Assembly: GCF_012641365.1 (NCBI RefSeq)
Contig: NZ_JABAIM010000001.1
Coordinates: forward strand, 1 to 64,000
Source: Leeia aquatica
Lineage (GTDB): Bacteria > Pseudomonadota > Gammaproteobacteria > Burkholderiales > Leeiaceae
DNA: 64,000 bases
Reading direction: 5' to 3'
The first letter of the stretch is position 1; each line of letters begins with the position of its first letter. The position numbers were made by a program, and so were the translations under genes. Below are positions 8,061 through 14,696 of this stretch, one piece after another. Under the pieces are notes generated by a model. The model did no database searches. It worked only from the letters and a program-made list of their open reading frames with translations, and was not told where the DNA came from.

Positions 8061-8537
8061 TCATTCCTCCTGAAAACACAGCTCTGGTTGAGCATGCTTT
8101 TCAACGTTGCCCCGATGCCACGCCAGTCCCTCCATGGCGTTCCGGATAGCCGCCAGCGTGTCTGCGGCTTCAGCCTTGCCGCCGTAAAATTGCAGCAACT
8201 GGCCTACCGCTGTGTTGAGCACCTCCTGCAGCTTCTGCATGTCCTCAGCACTGGCATCACGGCCGGTAGGGATATCAATCAACAGCCGCCCAGCGCTAGC
8301 CGCCAGCCAGCGCGTGATGTAATCGATACCGCAGGCCGTTTCATAAGGGCGGATCATGTTTGCCGGGATACGTCCGGTCTGAATCCACTTGTAAACCGTC
8401 CAGTGATCCGTCAGCCCCATGCGCTCGGCAATGCGCTCAACCGACTGGTTGCGCCTTGCCTTGGCAAAGTCTTTGCACAGTTCCAGTGCATGACGTAAAG
8501 AGCTGGGCTGGATACGGCTCCAGTTCGGGCGGCTCAT
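8061..8537 (-). CDS. Early phage protein with Cro/CII-like helix-turn-helix
   Basis: This 158-residue protein carries a helix-turn-helix-like stretch (RRNQSVERIAERMGLTDH then WTVYKWIQTGRIPANMI) at residues ~28-63. The WxVYKWxxxGRIP pattern is common to phage regulators that sense a stretch of DNA as a Cro-like dimer. The rest is helical. It lies between the gp16-like gene and the IclR-type gene in the early operon. The exact role is unknown. Confidence 0.7.
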   Translation of the reverse strand: MSRPNWSRIQPSSLRHALELCKDFAKARRNQSVERIAERMGLTDHWTVYKWIQTGRIPANMIRPYETACGIDYITRWLAASAGRLLIDIPTGRDASAEDMQKLQEVLNTAVGQLLQFYGGKAEAADTLAAIRNAMEGLAWHRGNVEKHAQPELCFQEE

Positions 8538-8648
8538 TGGAACGCCCTCTCAAGCATGTCTTCCAGACAAATCCCGCTTTTGCAGCTATCGAAAGTGGTT
8601 TGCAGCCGATAGCATGTTGGGCAGATAATTCGTGAAAGGAACCAGCCC

Positions 8649-8897
8649 ATGTCAGATCTGGAAAACCGCTTGCAAGCCCAGCTCACTGCCCAGGCTTTGC
8701 TGATAGAGACCTTGCTGGATACCATGGTCAGTACCGGGCAACTGGACCCGCAGGCGCTGGTCTGGCGGCTGGAGCAATACCTTGCTGCACCGAAGGCCCG
8801 CTTTGCGGACCCCACAGCAGCCTTGGCCGTCAGTAGTGAAGTAGAGGCGTGGGCAGACATGGCTTATGATCGCTATTCGCTGGCTACGCCCGGCTGA
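8649..8897 (+). CDS. Small phage protein antisense to the early operon
   Basis: An 82-residue product (MSDLENRLQAQLTAQALLIETLL...) is encoded on the + strand in the 418-bp gap between two reverse-strand early genes. AAAGGA lies eight bases before the ATG. The composition (amphipathic helices, acidic) is protein-like. Its transcript would be antisense to the early mRNA leader, so it could also influence early expression. I do not recognise a family. Confidence 0.5.
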   Translation: MSDLENRLQAQLTAQALLIETLLDTMVSTGQLDPQALVWRLEQYLAAPKARFADPTAALAVSSEVEAWADMAYDRYSLATPG

Positions 8898-8955
8898 CCC
8901 TTGTGCGGCAGCGGGGCATCAATACGGCTAATGTGTGGAGTGCCCATGGTCAGCT

Positions 8956-9192
8956 TCAGGCAGCAGCACGGCGCTGAGTCAAGGCGTTGGCAGGATCAGC
9001 ACAGATCTCGCCCGCCTTCAGCCCCAGCTTGATGGCGATTTCATGGGCTTGGCCACGAACGCACTTTTTGCGGCCCCCCAGTACCTCGAACACCAGGTTG
9101 GGAGAGAATTTGTTGGCGATGGCCCATTGGGTGATGGAGATGCCTTTGGCCTGAAGCGCGGCCCGCGCTTCGTCCGGGGTACGTAGTTTCAT
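8956..9192 (-). CDS. BcepMu gp16-family DNA-binding protein (Ner-like)
   Basis: This 78-residue protein is the first gene of the leftward early operon. It has the pattern of the BcepMu gp16 family: TPDEARAALQAKGISITQWAI then NKFSPNLVFEVLGGRKKCVRGQAHEIAIKLGLK. This is a compact helix-turn-helix in which the KK.VRG.AH segment is characteristic. By position it is the counterpart of Mu Ner, which limits early and repressor transcription. It is read from the promoter at 9270-9298. Confidence 0.87.
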   Translation of the reverse strand: MKLRTPDEARAALQAKGISITQWAIANKFSPNLVFEVLGGRKKCVRGQAHEIAIKLGLKAGEICADPANALTQRRAAA

Positions 9193-9269
9193 GTTGGCTC
9201 CTGTTTAAGGGGGCGGCGCTTTGCAGAGTGCCGCTTAAGTTGCCGTTTGTTGTTGGACGGTGTGAATCA

Positions 9270-9298
9270 ATTATTGTGGATTATTTCCACAATGTCAA
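9270..9298 (-). promoter_or_regulatory. Leftward early promoter
   Basis: On the reverse strand, TTGACA (9298-9293) and AATAAT (9275-9270) are separated by exactly 17 bp. This gives a near-consensus sigma-70 promoter aimed at the early operon, with a start expected near 9263. The inverted repeat at 9273-9293 fills the spacer and touches both hexamers, so a protein bound there should exclude RNA polymerase. Confidence 0.75.
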
Positions 9299-9311
9299 AC
9301 GGAATTGTGGA
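9273..9311. promoter_or_regulatory. Repressor operator region
   Basis: A perfect inverted repeat ATTGTGGA-N5-TCCACAAT (9273-9293) is followed by a third direct copy of ATTGTGGA at 9304-9311. The first repeat lies between the -35 and -10 of the early promoter and covers the ATG (9292) of the divergent repressor gene. This suggests repression of the early operon plus autoregulation. Confidence 0.7.
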
Positions 9312-9768
9312 TTTGATACACGTTCGCTTGAAGGATGAACTAGACCGCCTTGGTCTAAAGCCCGCTGTAGCAGCGAAGGCCGCTGGCGAACCCGACTCTC
9401 AGGGCCTGAGGGATGTTCTTGGTGGGCGAAAACGGCTGTCGGCCGACCTGCTGGCGGCATTGGCAGCGGTTGGTGTTGACGTGCAGTTCATCCTCACCGG
9501 CCAGCGGCAAGGCCATGGCATTGGTGAGGCGGCAGTACATCAAGCGGTGCTGGACGCTGTGGATTTACTCTCACTGGAAAAGAAGGTGGACGCTCAGCAG
9601 TTGGCCAATGCGGTGGTCAAACTGGTGTCCAAAAGCAGCAGTTCTGCTTCACCAACCAGTACCAAAGTACAGGTGGGCGGTGATTTTCATGGACAGCTGG
9701 TCGAGGGAAACGTTAATAACACGGGCAAGATAAATATTGGCACCACCAAAAACATAGGGAAGAAGTAA
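9292..9768 (+). CDS. CI-type phage repressor with Gly/Asn-rich C-terminal motif
   Basis: The 158-residue product is divergent from the early operon, the place of the lysogeny repressor. Residues ~11-70 form a Cro/CI helix-turn-helix (LKDELDRLGLKPAVAAKAAG, then a GLRDVLGGRKRLSADLLAAL helix). A Ser-rich linker (114-124) leads to a Gly/Asn tail with GGDFHGQLVEGNVNN (129-143). A nearly identical motif opens the next gene's product. The ATG at 9292 lies in the operator and has no good ribosome-binding site. TTG 9247 and GTG 9262 are in-frame alternatives. No peptidase domain for RecA-type self-cleavage is visible. Confidence 0.75.
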   Translation: MSNGIVDLIHVRLKDELDRLGLKPAVAAKAAGEPDSQGLRDVLGGRKRLSADLLAALAAVGVDVQFILTGQRQGHGIGEAAVHQAVLDAVDLLSLEKKVDAQQLANAVVKLVSKSSSSASPTSTKVQVGGDFHGQLVEGNVNNTGKINIGTTKNIGKK

Positions 9769-9776
9769 CACGCAGC

Positions 9777-10547
9777 ATGGAAGAGGCCAAGCAAGACATC
9801 CGGGGTGACTTCAATGGCCAGCTGGCCAACGGCAACATCAACAACTACAACTACCAGGACCGAGAGAAGCTGAGCGAGGCTGATGCCTATCCTATCGGTA
9901 AAAAAGTACAAGAGCTGCTCAAATTAACCGGTAGGGAGCAACCCGCTGTATGGGGTGAACTGAAACGCATTTTTGGCGCAGGTTACAAAGATCTATACAA
10001 GGACCAGCTCCTTGCCGCCCATGCCATTCTGGACGGATGGATCATGCAGGCCAAGAATGAGGATGCTGTCAGAAACTGCCAGCTCAAACATGAGGTCGAT
10101 GCCAGAAAAGCCCAGATAGACTTGCGCGAAGCCCAGCAGAGGCTGGCAACAGTGCAGCAACGACTGGACGCCGCGCATACATTGGCCAGCGACACCCGCA
10201 TCCGCCACCAGCAAGAGAAAGCAGAGTGCGACACACGCGTCAAGGTAGCCAGGAATGCATTACTGCGCTGGAAAAGTGGCATGTCAGCGCTACTGCTGCT
10301 GGCTCTGCTTGCTTCTGCTGCTGTCGCAGTCATGTACGGGCTGTATTCGCACAAGTCGGCACAAGCGGAGAGCTTGGCCCTGCAACTGGCAGCCAAACCG
10401 GTACCGTCGCCACAGTGCATGCACGAGAGCCTGACCTACGGCTTGGGCAGTGTACTGGATCGCAAGGGAACGCCAGATTGGCGCTGTGTCGTGAAAGATG
10501 GTCAAGCCAGCTGGGAAGAGGTCAAGCTCAAGACCAAGCGTAAGTAG
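9777..10547 (+). CDS. Membrane-anchored coiled-coil protein sharing the repressor's tail motif
   Basis: This 256-residue protein starts eight bases after the repressor gene. Residues 10-23 (GDFNGQLANGNINN) repeat the repressor's C-terminal motif. A short helical domain (~40-92) is followed by a coiled coil (~100-165), one transmembrane helix (~169-189) and a C-terminal domain with two cysteines. No signal peptide precedes the N-terminal motif, so the motif and coiled coil should be cytoplasmic with the tail outside. It could bind the repressor at the membrane or act in superinfection exclusion; both are inferences. I know no named family. Confidence 0.7.
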   Translation: MEEAKQDIRGDFNGQLANGNINNYNYQDREKLSEADAYPIGKKVQELLKLTGREQPAVWGELKRIFGAGYKDLYKDQLLAAHAILDGWIMQAKNEDAVRNCQLKHEVDARKAQIDLREAQQRLATVQQRLDAAHTLASDTRIRHQQEKAECDTRVKVARNALLRWKSGMSALLLLALLASAAVAVMYGLYSHKSAQAESLALQLAAKPVPSPQCMHESLTYGLGSVLDRKGTPDWRCVVKDGQASWEEVKLKTKRK

Positions 10548-10580
10548 TACCTCGTTATTACAGGCTATGGAGAACTGCTC

Positions 10581-11102
10581 GTGCGTCGTAAGCTGCTGTT
10601 CATGTCAATCCTGATTGTCGGATGTGCCTATGCATCCAGCCCTGCTGAGGTCGAACACTATGTGAAAGATCTGGACACCGCGATCAAGGCCTCGACAGCG
10701 GTACTGAAGAAAAGTGACCTCGCAAGCCTGCGCCAGCACAGCACCAAAATGAATGAGCTGAAAAAGGCAGGCGAGAAGTATGGCACCACTGCATTTGACC
10801 TCCCCTATGGCCGCTGCTTTAGCTCGGGGGTCATGGCCCAGGAATGGTGGTCTGCACAATTGACTGCCGCCCAGAATGGTGGCGTCGAACGAACCCCCGG
10901 CAGGATTGACAGTGCGTGGAAGCAGTACCAATCAAACCGGGCTGAATGCCTTAAAGCAGCTCACTCTGGTGGTAAGGCCCCTGGCACCGTGGTGATCGCC
11001 TCCGCAAGTGAAACGCCGCCACGTAAGGGATGCCTGAAGGTCTTGGGTGTTCGACCGGATGGCACTGTAGGTACTACTGCCTATACCTGCCCGAAGCAAT
11101 GA
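10581..11102 (+). CDS. Predicted lipoprotein or secreted cargo protein
   Basis: A 173-residue product starts at GTG 10581 after ATGGAGAAC. MRRKLLFMSILIVGC is a short signal peptide with a lipobox-like IVGC, so it is probably lipidated at Cys15; cleavage after AYA is the alternative. The mature part contains three further cysteines and a C-terminal segment with VLGVRPDGTVGTTAYTCP. It follows the membrane protein gene by 33 bases and may be coexpressed with it from lysogens. No family recognised. Confidence 0.65.
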   Translation: MRRKLLFMSILIVGCAYASSPAEVEHYVKDLDTAIKASTAVLKKSDLASLRQHSTKMNELKKAGEKYGTTAFDLPYGRCFSSGVMAQEWWSAQLTAAQNGGVERTPGRIDSAWKQYQSNRAECLKAAHSGGKAPGTVVIASASETPPRKGCLKVLGVRPDGTVGTTAYTCPKQ

Positions 11103-11256
11103 TCCCCATCAGGGAAAGCATGCAAATCCAAGAGACAACCCTGCGATCAACATCGCTTTTAGACTTTGAACAACTGACGAACAGCATCTGAAGCTTGCCA
11201 AGCAGATGTGATTAAGACTGATAAGTTACCAAAACGACGAACAGAAGGGTTTGCAA

Positions 11257-12132
11257 ATGGCTCGGGATCGTACCGTAGAGATTGGGGGAATCAACATTGT
11301 CACGCACCCGCACGCGCCTGCTGGTTATGTACGGCTACTGTATGCCGCTTTTGAATTAAGGCAAAGCATACGTATCCGCAAAGATCAGCACCTCATGCTG
11401 GGGGAGATACGAGCTATAGATGGTGAGAAACCTGAAAATGGTCTTATCGGGAAGTTATATCGCTTTGTGAATATAGACAAAGATGCTCCATGGCTAAACA
11501 TAAAAAGTCAGGTCGTGGCAACAGAGGAGGAGCGGGCTCGTATTCACATCCCAGAGAACCTGCGCCCTAACCTAGAACAGTTTGGTTTCGTATTTTACCC
11601 TCATGGGCATACGTTTTATTTTGAAAGCAATTCTTTCAAAAAGTCGCTGAGCCCTAGGCAAGTTTTCAAGTTACTAGACATACTATTTTCGCATCCAGAT
11701 ATAGTGGCGGAGTTTGGTCCAGTTGATGTGACCATCCTTCCAGACCGTGATCAGCTTGAAAATATCCTCAAGATGCCAACCCTGCGCAAACTCACAATCG
11801 TGGTTCAGAAACCTAATGCGGATGAACTAGGAGATGCAGAGAAACGTGTTTTTGACCGAATGAGGAGTCAAAATGCACGTAGGACCACCCTGGAAATCAC
11901 GGCTGAACTTAGGCAGTCTCTAGAGCTGGATGAAGACATACGTGAACTGGCACGTGTTGCAGCAAGCAACGGGAAAGTTCATGGCTCGGGCTTCGGCATT
12001 GGGGGCGAACGGTTAGAGGAGTCTACCGTTGCCAAGCCTTGGCTGGAAAAAATATCGTACAATCCAGACCTACAGCTTCCTGATGAAGCACTGATAGCAG
12101 CAACGGAGAGACGACCTGGACATGGCGACTAA
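11257..12132 (+). CDS. DUF4747 family protein
   Basis: This 291-residue protein fits the DUF4747 family as I remember it. It has an N-terminal HPHAPAGYVRLLYAAFELRQ region, the GKLYRFVNIDKDAPWLNI segment, ENLRPNLEQFGFVFYPHGH, then EFGPVDVTI and a C-terminal EESTVAKPWLEKISYNPD. The molecular role of the family is not known to me. The ATG at 11257 has AGAAGGG seven bases upstream. The DNA is clearly richer in A+T than the neighbouring phage genes, which suggests separate acquisition. It overlaps the following membrane-protein gene by 11 bases, so the two are a unit. Confidence 0.75.
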   Translation: MARDRTVEIGGINIVTHPHAPAGYVRLLYAAFELRQSIRIRKDQHLMLGEIRAIDGEKPENGLIGKLYRFVNIDKDAPWLNIKSQVVATEEERARIHIPENLRPNLEQFGFVFYPHGHTFYFESNSFKKSLSPRQVFKLLDILFSHPDIVAEFGPVDVTILPDRDQLENILKMPTLRKLTIVVQKPNADELGDAEKRVFDRMRSQNARRTTLEITAELRQSLELDEDIRELARVAASNGKVHGSGFGIGGERLEESTVAKPWLEKISYNPDLQLPDEALIAATERRPGHGD

Positions 12133-12703
12133 TCAAAAAGAGAAGGGCGATGGTCATGGGCTGCTCGAAATCTTAAAGCTGTACTGGGCAGCTTACGGAG
12201 GCTGGAGAGCGCTCTGGCGGTCACCATACCTGTGGCTTTCTTTTTGCTTGCTGCTGCTCACAACGCATTACTGGCTTACCGAAGCTTGGTGGGAGCAGGT
12301 CTTTTCAGTTATGCCTAGCATGCTTGGATTCACACTTGGTGGTTTTGCTGTGTTTCTTGGCTTTGGGGATGAAAAGTTCAAATCTATCATTAGTGGACAA
12401 ATGCCTGAAGATGGGGGGCGCCCGTCTCCATACCTAGAAGTTAGCGCAACCTTTTTGCACTTTGTCTTGGTTCAAATGATCGCTCTAATTTCTGCTGTTA
12501 TTGCTCGAGCAACAAATTTTGCGTTGCCAGTAGAATTCTCTTGTCTTACAAAAATGCTTGGGATAATTCGTGTTTTAGGTGACATGGTTGGTTATTGGCT
12601 CTACCTCTATGGCTTATGTATTACTGCAGCAGCAGCATTAGCAATTTTTCGTACTGCACATTGGTATGACACACACCAAACTAATAATCGAGAAAATCAA
12701 TAG
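12122..12703 (+). CDS. Four-helix membrane protein paired with DUF4747
   Basis: The 193-residue product has about four hydrophobic segments: residues ~34-47, ~60-82, ~108-128 and ~150-172. The segment MPSMLGFTLGGFAVFLGFGD is typical of pore-like or sensor membrane proteins of unknown type. It overlaps the DUF4747 gene by 11 bases and shares its low GC. A soluble protein coupled to a small multi-pass membrane protein is a common architecture of phage-borne exclusion or abortive-infection modules; this is inference only. It is the last gene before the late lysis block. Confidence 0.7.
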   Translation: MATNQKEKGDGHGLLEILKLYWAAYGGWRALWRSPYLWLSFCLLLLTTHYWLTEAWWEQVFSVMPSMLGFTLGGFAVFLGFGDEKFKSIISGQMPEDGGRPSPYLEVSATFLHFVLVQMIALISAVIARATNFALPVEFSCLTKMLGIIRVLGDMVGYWLYLYGLCITAAAALAIFRTAHWYDTHQTNNRENQ

Positions 12704-12706
12704 GTA

Positions 12707-12762
12707 GCATTAAACCAGATTAAAAGCCCGCTCCAGACATGACGCCCACAATGGCGTCATGT
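12707..12762 (+). promoter_or_regulatory. Candidate late promoter 1 (lysis/packaging block)
   Basis: An interrupted palindrome GCATTAA-N6-TTAAAAG (12707-12726) is followed 20 bases later by CACAAT (12747-12752). CACAAT is the loop of a perfect 10-bp inverted repeat ACATGACGCC / GGCGTCATGT (12737-12762). The same layout occurs at 20059. With CACAAT as -10, transcription would start near 12759 and the mRNA would carry the GGAG ribosome-binding site before the endolysin ATG. The position matches Mu Plys. Confidence 0.6.
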
Positions 12763-12780
12763 TCACTTCTGGAGTAGGTC

Positions 12781-13188
12781 ATGTCCAGCCGTAGCCTGCA
12801 GCACCTCCACCCCGTCCTACAACCCATCTGTCAGGAGTTCCTGCGCCAAACGGCAGCTGCCGGGCTGGACATCCTCATCGTCTGCACCTGGCGCTCAAAT
12901 GCCGAGCAAGACGAACTCTATGCCAAGGGTCGCAGTGAACCCGGCCCTCGCGTCACCAATGCACGCGCCGGGCAATCTGCCCACAACCACACCATCCAGG
13001 GCCAGCCCGCTTCGTGTGCATTCGATATTGTCCCGATGCAGGCAGGCAAGCCCGTGTGGGATGCCAAGCATCCACACTGGCAGAAGGCAGGCCAGATCGG
13101 CATGGCATTGGGGCTCAACTGGTATGGCAAGCCGGGGGCACCATTCCGGGAGTTTCCGCACTTTGAACTGCCACGGGATCGTTGGTAA
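12781..13188 (+). CDS. Endolysin, M15 family peptidase (L-alanyl-D-glutamate type)
   Basis: This 135-residue enzyme should cut peptidoglycan cross-bridge peptides during lysis. It shows the M15/VanY metal-site pattern: SAHNH (residues ~75-79), a following CAFDIV and the final FPHFELP, giving the His, Asp, His ligands. No signal peptide is seen, so release depends on the holin encoded next. GGAG precedes the ATG. The holin start overlaps its stop (TAATG). Confidence 0.88.
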   Translation: MSSRSLQHLHPVLQPICQEFLRQTAAAGLDILIVCTWRSNAEQDELYAKGRSEPGPRVTNARAGQSAHNHTIQGQPASCAFDIVPMQAGKPVWDAKHPHWQKAGQIGMALGLNWYGKPGAPFREFPHFELPRDRW

Positions 13189-13382
13189 TGAGGCCGAAGC
13201 GCTGGTTCACCAGTAAAACCATCTGGTTGAACGTCATTGCAGCAGGCCTGGTTGCGCTGGAAGCAGGCTGGGGTGTGCTTCAACCTGTACTGCCGGTCAA
13301 TTTCTACGCCTTGATGGCAACGCTGTTGCCAGTCGCCAATGCGGTTTTGCGAGTGCTCACGCAACAAGGCATTTCACGATGA
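13188..13382 (+). CDS. Holin-like membrane protein
   Basis: A 64-residue protein with a basic start (MRPKRWFTSKTIWLN) and two hydrophobic helices separated by a short PVLPVN turn. Size, topology and its place between endolysin and spanin genes make it the likely holin that opens the inner membrane. The ATG at 13188 overlaps the endolysin stop, which indicates translational coupling. Confidence 0.75.
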   Translation: MRPKRWFTSKTIWLNVIAAGLVALEAGWGVLQPVLPVNFYALMATLLPVANAVLRVLTQQGISR

Positions 13383-13413
13383 ATACACCCTCCAATCTTA
13401 GCAAGAGGCCGCC

Positions 13414-14016
13414 ATGCTGGACCTGCCACTGATCACGACACGTATGAAAGCCCTGCTGGCATCACTGGGCATGGTTGCTCTGACCGCCCTGATCGCGGGT
13501 GCTGGAGGCTATGCCATGGGGCACCGCACAGCCAAGGCAGATGGCACGGCTGCACTTGCCATGCTCAAGGCGCAATACGCTAATGCACTGGCCATGGCAT
13601 CTGAGCAGGCGCGCCACCAGGAGCAGGTATTGACCATTCGAGCCAATCAACTGGCAAAGCAGGTACAGCAGGAGCGCACCCGCCATGCCGAGGAAGCCAA
13701 CCAACTCAAACGGAGGATCAACCGTGTTACCAGCATGTATCGCCCCTCTCTGGACAGCCCGCTGCAGCCTGTACCTCGCTGTGTGTTTACCCATGGTTTT
13801 GTCGGCGTGTGGAACGGTGCCATCGGTGCCAGTTCAGTGTCCTCAGCCGATCGTGCCACCGGAGCTGCTGATGCGGCCGACACCGCCGAAGCCCTTGATT
13901 CCGGGGTACAGCCAGCCGACCTCCTCACCCACATCACCGAGTACGGCGCCCGCTGCCGTGACATCGAATCCCAGCTGAACCGCGTAATTGACTGGGTACA
14001 GGAGACCCAGCCATGA
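13414..14016 (+). CDS. i-spanin (Rz-like)
   Basis: The 200-residue product has one N-terminal transmembrane helix (LLASLGMVALTALIAGAGGY, residues ~13-33) and then a long periplasmic coiled coil rich in Gln, Glu and Arg (~45-110). This is the inner-membrane subunit of a spanin pair that fuses inner and outer membranes in the last step of lysis. The outer-membrane partner gene lies wholly inside it at 13724-13978 in the +1 frame. It is longer than lambda Rz because of a C-terminal extension. Confidence 0.8.
   Translation: MLDLPLITTRMKALLASLGMVALTALIAGAGGYAMGHRTAKADGTAALAMLKAQYANALAMASEQARHQEQVLTIRANQLAKQVQQERTRHAEEANQLKRRINRVTSMYRPSLDSPLQPVPRCVFTHGFVGVWNGAIGASSVSSADRATGAADAADTAEALDSGVQPADLLTHITEYGARCRDIESQLNRVIDWVQETQP
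13724..13978 (+). CDS. o-spanin lipoprotein (Rz1-like), nested in the i-spanin gene
   Basis: In the +1 frame inside the i-spanin gene, a GTG at 13724 has GGAGG exactly seven bases upstream. The 84-residue product has a signal sequence ending in the lipobox VLSAC (Cys29), followed by a proline-rich mature chain (PIVPPELLMRPTPPKPLIPG). This is the hallmark of Rz1 outer-membrane spanins. An in-frame ATG at 13685 exists but lacks this ribosome-binding site. The embedded arrangement is known from lambda and BcepMu-like phages. Confidence 0.82.
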   Translation: MLPACIAPLWTARCSLYLAVCLPMVLSACGTVPSVPVQCPQPIVPPELLMRPTPPKPLIPGYSQPTSSPTSPSTAPAAVTSNPS

Positions 14017-14387
14017 CTGTGCAAGTGGAGTTCTGGCAGCTGGTTTCTTTGCTGGTGTCGTTCCTGGGCTTCCTGTTTGCGGCTGGCAAGCTGCTGCTGG
14101 CCCAGATCGAACGCCGCCTCAATGAGCGATTTGCGGCCATGGAGAGTGCTCGTGAAACTGCCGGGCGCCACTGGGACGAACGGTTTGGTGCCTTGCTCGA
14201 GCATATCAAACGAGAGGCCGAAGGCTGGCAATCACTGGAGCGGGAGTTCCTTCGCTTCCAGGCCGATCTGCCACTCAACTACGTGCGCCGCGAGGACTAC
14301 GTCCGCAATCAGACCGTGATCGAGGCCAAGCTCGACGCTGTGGCGCTGAAGATCGAAAACATCCAACTGAAAGGTGCCCAACGATGA
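14013..14387 (+). CDS. Phage membrane protein with coiled coil
   Basis: This 124-residue protein has an N-terminal transmembrane helix (VSLLVSFLGFLFAAGKLLLA, ~10-30) followed by an alpha-helical coiled-coil region. It overlaps the stop of the i-spanin gene by ATGA and is itself overlapped by the next gene. Similar small membrane proteins (DUF2730-like) lie upstream of the terminase genes in Mu-like phages. Function unknown. Confidence 0.7.
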   Translation: MTVQVEFWQLVSLLVSFLGFLFAAGKLLLAQIERRLNERFAAMESARETAGRHWDERFGALLEHIKREAEGWQSLEREFLRFQADLPLNYVRREDYVRNQTVIEAKLDAVALKIENIQLKGAQR

Positions 14388-14695
14388 TTGACCAGGCCAA
14401 AGTGCGCCGCGAATCGCTGCGCTGGTATCTGCTGCTGGCCCTGTACAACGCCCGCCCCGAGGAAGTGGTCGAGGACGTGATCCAGATGACCATGCGCTCC
14501 ATCTACCCGGACGTGACCCCGATTGAGGTGCGCAAGGAGCTGGACTACCTGGCCGACCGCGCCCTGGTGAAGCTGCGCAAGGAACCGTCTGGCCGCTGGT
14601 GGGGCGACCTGACCCGCTACGGCGTGGACATCGCCGAATACACCATCGACTGCGAGCCGGGCATCGCCCGCCCCGCCAAATACTGGGGCCAGTGA
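14384..14695 (+). CDS. Phage winged-helix-like protein before terminase
   Basis: A 103-residue product that is mostly helical. Its core (VTPIEVRKELDYLADRALVKLRKE then WWGDLTRYGVDIAEY) looks like a winged helix: a helix, a recognition-like helix and a beta hairpin. It overlaps the upstream gene by ATGA and sits directly before the small terminase gene. It is conserved in this place in Mu-like phages by my recollection. Role unproven. Confidence 0.65.
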   Translation: MIDQAKVRRESLRWYLLLALYNARPEEVVEDVIQMTMRSIYPDVTPIEVRKELDYLADRALVKLRKEPSGRWWGDLTRYGVDIAEYTIDCEPGIARPAKYWGQ

Positions 14696-14696
14696 T

